This document shows, one piece after another, positions 20,536 to 33,299 of a stretch of DNA of 64,000 bases. The DNA is taken from contig SAPZ01000001.1 of assembly GCA_004020875.1 (NCBI GenBank), positions 248,001 to 312,000 on the forward strand. The letters run 5' to 3'. The number at the start of each line of letters is the position of its first letter. The stretch's first letter is position 1. Both the position numbers and the translations under genes were made by a program. Under the pieces are notes generated by a model. The model was not told the DNA's origin. It saw nothing but the letters and a program-made list of their open reading frames with translations, and made no database searches. This DNA is from Mesorhizobium sp. GTDB taxonomy: Bacteria > Pseudomonadota > Alphaproteobacteria > Rhizobiales > Rhizobiaceae.

Positions 20536-20561
20536 AGCGGCGCCGCGAGGCGCCGCTTTTT
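20536..20561 (+). terminator. rho-independent terminator of hsp20
   Basis: A perfect 9-bp stem, AGCGGCGCC/GGCGCCGCT, with a GCGA loop, followed by TTTTA. It is 50 bp downstream of the hsp20 stop codon. Confidence 0.88.
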
Positions 20562-20601
20562 ATTGTGCCATCGGCAACGGGCCATTCCGCCTTGGGGCAC
20601 G

Positions 20602-21495
20602 TTAACGGCGCTTTGCCGCGACAACGGCCTCCACGTTCTGTCGGTGCACGATTTCGTATGGCGCAAAATATTCAACCGCCGTGGTTGAAAACATGCCGGC
20701 GCCGAAGGTCTTCAGATCCTGCTTGGCCAGGTCGGGGTCTTGCCGGCAGGCAAGCAGCCTTCGGACATAAGCCTCGGTCGCCGTGATGAAGCTTCTGTCG
20801 TAGCCGCCGGCTTCGATTGCCTCGAAGGAACCGTGATTTGGCAGGATCCGATCGAACACCCAACTGGCCATGCGCTCGAGGTCGATCAAGTGTTCCTCCA
20901 GATGCTCAGGCTCCGAGACATAAGTGATCGAATCCTCCAGCGTGTCGCCGGCCAGCAGCAAGCCGGCGTCGGGCATCAGCAGAACCGTGCCGTCATGGCT
21001 GTGGATTTCGACCTGACGCAGTTCGACGGGGATCGCCCCGACCGTCAGGCTGAGGCTGTCGTCGAACGTCCTGTCGGGCAGCACGAGCGGCCTGATCGGC
21101 GGATTGCCACTTTCGATCCCGGCGCGGCCGCGTCCAAGCGCCGATGCCGTGAGGCTGTTGGCGATGATCTCGCAATCCTTGAACACCTCATTGCCGGCGA
21201 TATGGTCGTCATGCCAATGACTGAGCACAACGCGTATCGAAGTCACGCCCACCTCTTCGAGCGTGCGCCTGATGAAACGGGCATGCGCCAGGGAGATGTG
21301 CGTGTCATAGACAAGCGCCTGCGATCCATCGACGATCGCATAGGTGCAGATGCCGAGCGTATACGCCCCGTCGTCGAGCCAGTTCGGTTCGTCCGACCAA
21401 ATACGAACCCCGTCGACGCGGCCGTCGTAGAAGCCCAACACATTTGGCGCTGGATGAACCAGCCGCATTGTTGAGCCGAGAGGCGGCCTGGTCAT
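20602..21495 (-). CDS. MBL-fold metallo-hydrolase
   Basis: A metallo-beta-lactamase-fold hydrolase of 297 aa from the ATG at 21495 (alternative ATG 9 codons on). The metal site motif HWHDDH is near residue 90, with further ligands probably in EIHSHDG near residue 158 and AGDTLED near residue 176, and NHGS near residue 217. No signal peptide. The family is too broad for a substrate. It follows the threonine-aldolase gene by 22 bp in the same direction, so the two may be co-transcribed. The longer frame to 21708 overlaps the aldolase gene and is rejected. Confidence 0.85.
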   Translation of the reverse strand: MTRPPLGSTMRLVHPAPNVLGFYDGRVDGVRIWSDEPNWLDDGAYTLGICTYAIVDGSQALVYDTHISLAHARFIRRTLEEVGVTSIRVVLSHWHDDHIAGNEVFKDCEIIANSLTASALGRGRAGIESGNPPIRPLVLPDRTFDDSLSLTVGAIPVELRQVEIHSHDGTVLLMPDAGLLLAGDTLEDSITYVSEPEHLEEHLIDLERMASWVFDRILPNHGSFEAIEAGGYDRSFITATEAYVRRLLACRQDPDLAKQDLKTFGAGMFSTTAVEYFAPYEIVHRQNVEAVVAAKRR

Positions 21496-21517
21496 CGGCT
21501 TGCCCCCGACAGCAAGT

Positions 21518-22567
21518 TCAGGCCAGCAACTGGCCGAGGCGATCGATCTCCTCGGTCGTGGTCGCGAAGCTGGCGACGAAGCGGTGGATCGCCTCGTTGT
21601 CGCCGAGGTGGCCGTCGAATCCTGAAGGCACGCCCCATTCGTAGAATTTGGCGCCGGCCGCCTGCAGCTTCCCGGCGGTCTCGCGGTTGAGTATGGCGAA
21701 TACCTCATTGGCCTGCGGCAGCCAGGCGAGCCTTCCTGCCGGTGCGTCCTCGATCGTCTCCGCCAGATGCGCGGCCATTTGATTGGCGCGACCGGCCATC
21801 CTCAGCCACAGATCGTCGGTGAAATAGGCTTCGAACTGGGCTGAGATGAACCGCGCCTTGGAGAAGGTCTGCCCGGCGCGCTGGCGCTGCAGGCGCAGGT
21901 CCTTGCCGACATCCGGATTGAGGATCACCACCGCGTCTGCCATCCAGCAGCCGTTCTTGGTAGCGCCGAAGGAGATGAGGTCGACGCCGCTCTTCCAGGT
22001 CATTTCGGCCGGGCTGACGCCCGTCGCCGCAATCGCATTGGCAAAGCGCGCGCCGTCCATGTGCAGTGGCAGCTTGTGGCGGCGGCTGATCTCGGCGATC
22101 GCTTTGACGTCGTCGACGCTGTAGACCGTGCCGACCTCTGTCGCCTGGGTGATGGTGACCGCCATCGGCTGACCGGCGGGAGCCAGATCCTGCGAATAGC
22201 GCCTGATAGCCCGGTCGAGCGCCTCGGGGTCGATGCGCCCCAACGGCCCCGGGATCGGCGCCATGCGCGCGCCGCCGGTATAGAAACCCATCGCGCCGAA
22301 CTCGTCGACATTCATATGAGCTTCGGAATGGCAAAGCGCGATGCCGCCGACACGGTTCACCGCGGCCATCGAAAGCGCGTTGGCCGCGGTGCCGGTCGCG
22401 ACGAAGAAGACCTGAACCTCCCGCTCGAAAAGCTCGTTGAAGCGGCGATAGACGGACCGGTCCAAATCGCCGTCGCCATAAGCGGTCGCGACGCCGTCGG
22501 CGTGGCGCGCCAGGTTGGCCGAAATGTCGGGATGGACGCCCGCCCAGTTGTCGGAAGCAAAGAACAT
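21518..22567 (-). CDS. low-specificity L-threonine aldolase (beta-eliminating lyase family)
   Basis: A PLP enzyme that cleaves threonine/allo-threonine to glycine and acetaldehyde; 349 aa. The start is the ATG giving MFFASDNWAGVHPDISANL, where family homology begins; 58 further upstream residues in the same frame are spurious. The PLP lysine is in SFGATKNGCW near residue 205, and HMDGARFANA near residue 170 carries the Asp that contacts the PLP ring nitrogen. It probably works in glycine/threonine metabolism. Confidence 0.93.
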   Translation of the reverse strand: MFFASDNWAGVHPDISANLARHADGVATAYGDGDLDRSVYRRFNELFEREVQVFFVATGTAANALSMAAVNRVGGIALCHSEAHMNVDEFGAMGFYTGGARMAPIPGPLGRIDPEALDRAIRRYSQDLAPAGQPMAVTITQATEVGTVYSVDDVKAIAEISRRHKLPLHMDGARFANAIAATGVSPAEMTWKSGVDLISFGATKNGCWMADAVVILNPDVGKDLRLQRQRAGQTFSKARFISAQFEAYFTDDLWLRMAGRANQMAAHLAETIEDAPAGRLAWLPQANEVFAILNRETAGKLQAAGAKFYEWGVPSGFDGHLGDNEAIHRFVASFATTTEEIDRLGQLLA

Positions 22568-23059
22568 CGAGAGGTCCGTTCGTGATTGGCAAAAGCGGCG
22601 GGACTTGACCGCTTCGGCGGGAGAAGCGCAAGGGCCAACCGCCGGCAAAGCGGTGAAGCCAGCGAGTCGTCTCGAAAGACCTGGACCAAAGCTTGCGTTT
22701 GCAGGGCTCGTCACGAAATTTTGTGTCGCGGCATGCCTCAAGTTTTTTGTGAATCGGTCTTGTATAGGTTCCTGATTTCTGCCATAAAAAATTTAGGACA
22801 GTAGTGCTGTCTTATTTTGTCGCGCAAAACAGGCTGGACTGGCGTATCATTGCTGCCATTCCGGCCATTGTCGTGAGCGGCGGGTAGACGGCCTGGCTCT
22901 GGCCTGTACGATACCGGATGCGAACCGGGCGTATAGCCGTATGGTTCGATGGATTTCGCGAGACGTGCAGCAAGGATCAAGGGGAAGCCCTCTCGCTTCC
23001 CAAGGCAAGCCAGCGCCCTGAGACTATCAGGGCCAAGGTGAAGAACGGAGGACAGGACG
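22568..23059. other. non-coding region between the divergent aldolase and gltB genes
   Basis: 492 bp with no convincing gene. The AT-rich stretch 22740-22820 contains a 7-bp hairpin (AGGACAG/CTGTCTT, 22795-22813) flanked by A/T runs, possibly a terminator or attenuator. A TGGC-TTGC pair at 22840-22854 resembles a sigma-54 promoter, but its spacing is one base short. The gltB promoter must lie here or just downstream. A GGAGG ribosome site sits at 23047. Confidence 0.5.
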
Positions 23060-27796
<4,737 letters not shown>

Positions 27797-27807
27797 GCAT
27801 CGGGCAT

Positions 27808-27830
27808 GGCCGGAAAGACGACTTCCGGCC
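27808..27830. repeat. hairpin after gltB
   Basis: GGCCGGAA and TTCCGGCC flank a 7-nt loop 11 bp after the gltB stop. There is no T-run, so probably an mRNA-processing or stabilising stem rather than a terminator, leaving gltD in the same transcript. Confidence 0.45.
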
Positions 27831-27859
27831 GGCATCCTCACCAACAATCCTGACCCCGA

Positions 27860-27902
27860 GAGCATGACCCCGAAACGTGGGAACTCGGCGAGGGTCATGC
27901 TC
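27860..27902. repeat. dispersed palindromic repeat, family B
   Basis: An 11-bp inverted repeat, GAGCATGACCC...GGGTCATGCTC, encloses CGAAACGTGGGAAC. The same core (CGAAA-GTGGGAACC) appears in opposite orientation at 53240-53297. Palindromic units of this type are widespread between rhizobial genes. Confidence 0.7.
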
Positions 27903-27987
27903 CAACAAGGTGCGGTTGCCATGACGGCCTTATGGGGTTAACGGGTGCGCGATAAAAAGCGTGCCTTCGGACAGCAGGGACTGGACT

Positions 27988-29442
27988 ATGGGCAAGGTAA
28001 CAGGCTTTCTCGAGATCGACCGGCAGGTGCATAAGTACCAGCCGGCCTCGGACCGCATCCGGCATTTCCGCGAATTCACGCTGCCGATGTCGGACAAGGA
28101 GGTCGAGAAACAGGCCGCGCGCTGCATGGATTGCGGCATTCCGTATTGCCACGGACCGACGGGCTGCCCGATCCACAACCAGATCCCGGACTGGAACGAC
28201 CTCGTCTACAATGGCGACTGGGACAGCGCGATCCGCAACCTGCATTCGACCAACAATTTCCCGGAGTTCACCGGCCGCATCTGCCCCGCGCCTTGCGAGG
28301 AAGCCTGCACGCTGAACCTCGAGGATATTCCGGTTGCCATCAAGACAGTCGAGCAGGCGATCGCCGACAAGGCTTATGAAACCGGCCACATCCGGCCCTA
28401 TCCGCCCGAAAGGAAGACCGGCAAGCGTGTCGCCGTCATCGGCTCCGGCCCGGCCGGAATGGCGGCGGCGCAGCAGCTCGGCAGGGCCGGGCATGACGTG
28501 CATGTCTATGAGCGCGAAAGCCGCCCCGGCGGCCTCATGCGCTACGGCATCCCCGACTTCAAGATCGAGAAGCACTATATCGACCGGCGCATCGAGCAGA
28601 TGCAGGGCGAGGGCGTGACCTTCCATTGCGGCGTCAATGTCGGCGTCGACATGAAGGTGGCCGACCTCATCGACGAATTCGATGCGGTGCTCTATTGCGG
28701 CGGCTCCGAAACGCCGCGTCCGGCTGGCATTCCGGGCAACGATCTCAGCGGCGTCTACGATGCCATGCCCTATCTGGTGCAGCAGAACCGCCGCGTCGGG
28801 GGCGAGCCGATCCAGTCTGTGGCTTGGCCTTCGCACCCGATCATCGCCGGCGGGCAGCATGTCGTGGTGGTCGGCGGCGGCGATACCGCGTCAGACTGCA
28901 TCGGCACCGCCTTCCGCCAGGGTGCGGTGCGCGTCACGCAGCTCGACATCCGGCCGCAGCCGCCGGAGAAGGAAGACAAGCTCTCCGTATGGCCTTACTG
29001 GGCGACCAAGATGCGCACGTCCTCCTCGCAAGCCGAGGGCGCCGAGCGCGAATTCCAGGTGGCGACGCTCGAATTCATCGGCGAGGACGGCCAGTTGACC
29101 GGCGTGCGCTGCTGCGAGGTCGACGACAAGCGCAAGCCGATCCCCGGCACAGAGTTCGTGATCCGCGCCGACCTCGCCTTCATCGCCATCGGCTTTGCCG
29201 GGCCAGCGGGCGACAGCCTGATGAAGGAGCTGGACGGCAAGATCAAGGTCGTCACCGACAGCCGCCGCTCGCGGAATGTCGAGGCCAATGATCGCGATTA
29301 CAGGACCAGCGTCGACAAGCTCTATGCCGCGGGCGACGTGCGCCGAGGCCAGTCGCTGGTGGTCTGGGCGATCCGCGAGGGCCGTCAGGCGGCGCGCTCG
29401 ATCGACGAGGCGCTGATGGGATCGACGGTTCTGCCGCGCTAG
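27988..29442 (+). CDS. gltD: glutamate synthase (NADPH), small subunit
   Basis: Passes electrons from NADPH through FAD and 4Fe-4S clusters to GltB. 484 aa from the ATG giving MGKVTGFLEIDRQ, with CAGGGA 8-13 bases upstream; an earlier in-frame start at 27961 has no ribosome site. Cluster-binding cysteines are in CMDCGIPYCHGPTGC near residue 47 and CPAPCEEAC near residue 101. The FAD motif GSGPAGMAAA is near residue 152 and the NADPH motif VVGGGDTASDC near residue 294. Confidence 0.97.
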   Translation: MGKVTGFLEIDRQVHKYQPASDRIRHFREFTLPMSDKEVEKQAARCMDCGIPYCHGPTGCPIHNQIPDWNDLVYNGDWDSAIRNLHSTNNFPEFTGRICPAPCEEACTLNLEDIPVAIKTVEQAIADKAYETGHIRPYPPERKTGKRVAVIGSGPAGMAAAQQLGRAGHDVHVYERESRPGGLMRYGIPDFKIEKHYIDRRIEQMQGEGVTFHCGVNVGVDMKVADLIDEFDAVLYCGGSETPRPAGIPGNDLSGVYDAMPYLVQQNRRVGGEPIQSVAWPSHPIIAGGQHVVVVGGGDTASDCIGTAFRQGAVRVTQLDIRPQPPEKEDKLSVWPYWATKMRTSSSQAEGAEREFQVATLEFIGEDGQLTGVRCCEVDDKRKPIPGTEFVIRADLAFIAIGFAGPAGDSLMKELDGKIKVVTDSRRSRNVEANDRDYRTSVDKLYAAGDVRRGQSLVVWAIREGRQAARSIDEALMGSTVLPR

Positions 29443-29544
29443 AGCGTTTCACCGTTTCATAGAAACGGGCGAACCGCTCCATCTCTTTGTTTTGACGCAA
29501 TTCCTGACGGATAACCGCTCACACTTTTCCTGGAATTGCTCTAA
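29439..29544. repeat. dispersed intergenic repeat, family A (longest copy)
   Basis: It starts at the gltD stop with a palindrome (CCGTTTC-ATA-GAAACGG) and ends with CTTTTCCTGGAATTGCTCTA. 26 bases of it (29512-29537) recur exactly at 58750-58775. It fills the gap between the convergent gltD and DUF459 genes and may serve both as terminator or RNA end. Confidence 0.7.
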
Positions 29545-30761
29545 CGGCTGACGCCCGTCGTCGTGTCGGGTTGAGCGGCGGCGGTCGGCTTCGGCGGCCA
29601 GGAAAAATCGTCGGCGCGGCCGGGCGAGGCCGTAGGAGCCTTTCCTTCCAGGATCAGCTTTTCGCCGGGCAGGTTCGGGTCGGCCCTGGCCGGTTGCGTT
29701 GCGCCGAGCAGTTCGGTGCCGCCATCGAGAGATGGATCGCCGAGCAACATCGGTGCGGTGCGGTCGACGATGACGGGGGCGGCGGCCGGCTTCGGCGCCT
29801 CGACCGGAGCGCCCGCCGGCGCCGATACGGTCGTGACGCTTCCCGGCGCCGCCAGCCCGAGGATCTTTGCCAACGGCTTTTCCGTATAGAAGGCGAGCTT
29901 GCGCTTGCCAGCCTTGGTGACGTTGATGCCGTCGTCGGAACGCAGGCGCACCGGCTGGCCGTTGATGTCGGGGCCGGAGGTGACGAACGCGCCGTTCTCG
30001 TCGACGAACCCGTCCCAGACATCGACGAACTCGCCTCCATGATTTTGGGCGGCGGAGTGATAGATGTCGTTGAAAGCGAGCATGTCGGAGTTCATCTTCG
30101 ACACACCGAAAGCCGGCATGCCGACCCACAGGAACGGCACCTTGGTCTCCTGAAGGGCCTTGCCGAGCGCATCGGTGCGGCGTTCATACTCCTTGGTCCA
30201 GTTCTCCGAGCGCGGCTGCTCGCGCACATCGCCGACCTTCATCTGCTGCCGGTCGTTAGAGCCCAGCATGACGATCACGGCGGCCGGTTTCTCAGTCTCG
30301 ATCAGCGTCTTGATCTCAACCGGCCAGTTGTAGACGTCGTCGCGCACGAAGCCGGAGGAACCGTTGCTGCGAGCGACTATCCTGACGGCGGGATTGTCGG
30401 CAAAAGCGGCGTCCAGGCCTTCGGCCAGTCCGCCTGCCAGGAAATCGCCGACCACCAGGACGACGCGGGCGTCATTCGTCTTCTCGACGATCGGCGTCTC
30501 GGGCTGCGCCGGCGGGCGCGGCTTGGATTTCTTCTTCGGCTTTGGCCTTGGCTGGACTTCGACGGGTGGCTCGATGCGTTCGCTGCGGCGGGGGAACAGA
30601 AGGTCGCGCAGCGACCAGCCGCGGCTTTCCTCCTGCGCGAACGCAGGAGCGTGAAAGGCGCCTGCCGCGGTGACGACAAGCACGGCGAGGGCGAGAATCA
30701 GGATCGGCGCCCGGCGAATGCCCTGCCTGATGCGCGCGACCGAAACCAAACACGTCTCCAT
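29541..30761 (-). CDS. DUF459 / SGNH-hydrolase family protein
   Basis: A predicted periplasmic SGNH-like protein, 406 aa from the ATG giving METCLVSVARIRQG. A hydrophobic signal segment lies at about residues 18-42, ending APAFAQEE. A Lys/Pro-rich linker near residues 67-84 follows, then the SGNH core: VVLVVGDFLAGGL near residue 99 (block I, with Asp-Phe in place of the usual Asp-Ser), VIVMLGSNDRQQ near residue 155 (block III, Asn-Asp) and DGINVTKAGKRK near residue 265 (final block, lacking the usual His). The missing nucleophile Ser and catalytic His suggest a non-hydrolytic or altered role. It follows a lytic transglycosylase gene in the same direction, suggesting a cell-wall or exopolysaccharide function. 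Confidence 0.82.
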   Translation of the reverse strand: METCLVSVARIRQGIRRAPILILALAVLVVTAAGAFHAPAFAQEESRGWSLRDLLFPRRSERIEPPVEVQPRPKPKKKSKPRPPAQPETPIVEKTNDARVVLVVGDFLAGGLAEGLDAAFADNPAVRIVARSNGSSGFVRDDVYNWPVEIKTLIETEKPAAVIVMLGSNDRQQMKVGDVREQPRSENWTKEYERRTDALGKALQETKVPFLWVGMPAFGVSKMNSDMLAFNDIYHSAAQNHGGEFVDVWDGFVDENGAFVTSGPDINGQPVRLRSDDGINVTKAGKRKLAFYTEKPLAKILGLAAPGSVTTVSAPAGAPVEAPKPAAAPVIVDRTAPMLLGDPSLDGGTELLGATQPARADPNLPGEKLILEGKAPTASPGRADDFSWPPKPTAAAQPDTTTGVSR

Positions 30762-30852
30762 CCCTTGGCGCGCGGCACACGGCCGCGCACAGGTGCGAAG
30801 CGCTACAGCATCCTTGCCGTCTTTGAAAGGATGGCTGGCGCTTACGCCGGCT

Positions 30853-32073
30853 CTACTGCTTGCGGAGCCATTTGAGCACTTCCAGGCTCGGATAGCCATC
30901 CTGGGTCAGGCCAACCTTTGCCTGATAGGCCATGATGGCGGCCTTCGAGCCGTCACCGATCTTGCCGTCGAACTTGCCGTCATAATAGCCATGCTCGGAA
31001 AGACGTTTCTGCAGCTCCTGCCGCTCCTCGAAGGTGAGCTTGGTGAAGGGGCGTTGCCAGTCCTGCACCAGGCCGGTGCCGCCTGCGATCTCGTCGGCGA
31101 GAAGCCCGACGGCCAAAGCGTATTTGTCGGCATTGTTGTAGGCCTTGATGACCGAGAAGTTCCTGATCATCAGGAAGGCTGGGCCGCCCCGGCCGTCCGG
31201 CACCTTCAACGTCGCCTTGTCGGTCAGATTCCTGAACGGCTTGCCGCTGGCCCTGACGACGCCGAGCGCCTGCCACTGGGCGATCGTCTTTGCGCCGCCG
31301 GGCAGCTTGCCGGCCGGTATGGTGACCTCATAGCCCCAGGTCTTGCCGGCCTGCCAGCCATTCTTCATGAGCAGATTGGCGGAGGTCGCCAGCGCATCGG
31401 GGATCGAGTTCCAGATATCGCGCCTGCCGTTGCCGTCCATGTCGACCGCAAAGCGCTGATAGCTGGTCGGGATGAACTGGGTCTGGCCCATCGCGCCGGC
31501 CCAGGAGCCCATCAGATGGCTCTCGTCGATGTCGCCGGTCTGCAGGATCTTCAGCGCCGCGATCAACTGGGTGCGGGCATATTTCGCGCGCTTCGCGTCG
31601 CCATAGGCAAGCGTCGCCAGCGAGCGGACGACGTTGCGCATGATGTCGTCGCGCTTGAGGATCTCGCCATAGTTCGATTCCATCGACCAGATCGCCAGCA
31701 GGATGTTGCGATCGACGCCGAACCGCGCCTCGATGCGATCCAGCCACGGCTTCCATTTCCTCGCCATCGCGCGGCCATTGGCAACCGACTGGTCATGCAC
31801 GCGGTTGTCGAAATAGTCCCAGGCGGGAGCGGTGAATTCCGGTTGGGTGCGGGCCTTTTCCAGCACGACCGGATCGGGCTCGATGCCTCTCATGGCCTGA
31901 TCGTAGACAGCGCCCGAAACGCCGCCTGCCACTGCGGTGGCGCGGAAGCCGGCGACCCACTGGCGGAACCCGGCATCGGCGAAAGCGGGTCCGGCGGGCA
32001 TCAGCAGCGCCAGCGTGACGCCGGCGGCGGTCGCCAATGCCGTCAGGCGCTTCGCGGTGTTGCGAACGGACAT
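30853..32073 (-). CDS. lytic murein transglycosylase (MltB-like) with C-terminal peptidoglycan-binding domain
   Basis: Cleaves glycan strands of peptidoglycan in the periplasm; 406 aa. The start is the second of two adjacent ATGs, with GGAGGA just upstream; the frame to 32106 is rejected. The signal peptide runs to about residue 32 (AGPAFADA). The catalytic Glu is in WSMESNYGEI near residue 127, and GAMGQTQFIPTSY near residue 195 is the family signature. A PG-binding-1 domain occupies the last 60 residues, ending LEVLKWLRKQ. Confidence 0.92.
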   Translation of the reverse strand: MSVRNTAKRLTALATAAGVTLALLMPAGPAFADAGFRQWVAGFRATAVAGGVSGAVYDQAMRGIEPDPVVLEKARTQPEFTAPAWDYFDNRVHDQSVANGRAMARKWKPWLDRIEARFGVDRNILLAIWSMESNYGEILKRDDIMRNVVRSLATLAYGDAKRAKYARTQLIAALKILQTGDIDESHLMGSWAGAMGQTQFIPTSYQRFAVDMDGNGRRDIWNSIPDALATSANLLMKNGWQAGKTWGYEVTIPAGKLPGGAKTIAQWQALGVVRASGKPFRNLTDKATLKVPDGRGGPAFLMIRNFSVIKAYNNADKYALAVGLLADEIAGGTGLVQDWQRPFTKLTFEERQELQKRLSEHGYYDGKFDGKIGDGSKAAIMAYQAKVGLTQDGYPSLEVLKWLRKQ

Positions 32074-32312
32074 CATTTCCTCCTTCGTCAAATCAGGAAG
32101 GATCATTCAACGCCGAACTGGGTTAGTATTTAGTTTACCATAGGTGTCGCCGGGAACGAAAAGAGGTGTCGCGGCTTTTAGCTGTCACATTCAACCTGGC
32201 CGTTCGGTATTCCAACATTCCGGCGTGAAAATGATTTCGTCGTGAAAATGTTCGGGGGGATTGCGGAGCGTGCCGCCGAGCGGATAATTGGCCAAAAAGC
32301 AGGGGTGTCAGC

Positions 32313-33218
32313 ATGAAGCGCGTTCGCAAGGCAGTTTTCCCGGTCGCCGGCCTCGGCACGCGGTTCCTCCCGGCCACCAAGGCCATCCCCAAGGAAATGC
32401 TGACCGTTGTCGACAGGCCGGTCATCCAATATGTGGTCGACGAGGCGCGCGAGGCCGGCATCGAGCATTTCATCTTCGTGACCGGGCGCAACAAGGCGGT
32501 CATCGAGGACCATTTCGACGTCCAATTCGAGCTCTACGACACGCTCGCCCAGCGCGGCAAGGACGACCAACTCGCCCGCCTGCAGCGGCTGCAGCCGGCG
32601 CCGGGACAGACGAGCTTCACGCGCCAGCAGGTGCCTATGGGCCTCGGCCACGCCGTCTGGTGCGCTCGCGAGCTGGTCGGCGACGAGCCCTTCGCGCTGC
32701 TTCTGCCGGACATGATCATGCAGTCGGAAAAGAGCTGCTTGAAGGGTATGGTCGAGCTTTACGACGAGACCGGCAACAACATCATCGCCGTACAGGAATG
32801 CGACCCCCTCGAAGCGCATAAATACGGCATTGTCGGCCGCGGCGAGGACACGCATAACGGCTTCCGCATCACCGGCATGGTGGAGAAGCCGAAGCAGGGC
32901 ACAGCGCCCTCCAATCTTTACATCAACGGCCGCTACATCCTGCAGCCGGAAATCTTCGGCATCCTGGAAAGCCAGGAACGCGGCGCCGGCAACGAGATCC
33001 AGCTGACCGACGCGATGCTGAAGCTGGAGAAACAGCAGCCCTTCTACGGCTATCACTACAAGGGCCGCACTTTCGACTGTGGCTCGCCGGAGGGTTTCGT
33101 CGAGGCCAACGTCGCCTTCGCGCTGTGGCGCAGCGACATGAACGCAAGCATGGCCGGCGTCATCCGCACGCTGCTCGACGAGGTGCGGCCGGTGGAGCGC
33201 CGCGGCGCGGCGTTCTAG
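32313..33218 (+). CDS. galU: UTP--glucose-1-phosphate uridylyltransferase
   Basis: Makes UDP-glucose for surface polysaccharides and cyclic glucans. 301 aa, the normal length. The nucleotide-binding motif [19 protein letters not shown] is at residues 11-29, with the catalytic Lys-Glu pair in it. The GLGHAVWCA motif is near residue 110 and the uridine-contact LLPDMIM near residue 130. It stands alone between the transglycosylase and an outer membrane protein gene, with AGGGG 9-13 bases before the ATG. Confidence 0.96.
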   Translation: MKRVRKAVFPVAGLGTRFLPATKAIPKEMLTVVDRPVIQYVVDEAREAGIEHFIFVTGRNKAVIEDHFDVQFELYDTLAQRGKDDQLARLQRLQPAPGQTSFTRQQVPMGLGHAVWCARELVGDEPFALLLPDMIMQSEKSCLKGMVELYDETGNNIIAVQECDPLEAHKYGIVGRGEDTHNGFRITGMVEKPKQGTAPSNLYINGRYILQPEIFGILESQERGAGNEIQLTDAMLKLEKQQPFYGYHYKGRTFDCGSPEGFVEANVAFALWRSDMNASMAGVIRTLLDEVRPVERRGAAF

Positions 33219-33299
33219 CCTAAGCCGATATTCACGTGAGGCCGGTCCGCGAACGGCAGGTTCTCGCGCTTCCCGTGCTCACGTACCTTGAGCCGCTCT

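Noticed and set aside
22839..22854. Sigma-54 (-24/-12) promoter for gltB, TGGC...TTGC
   Set aside because: The GG-GC spacing is 9 instead of the required 10 bases and it lies about 200 bp from the gene; not good enough to call.
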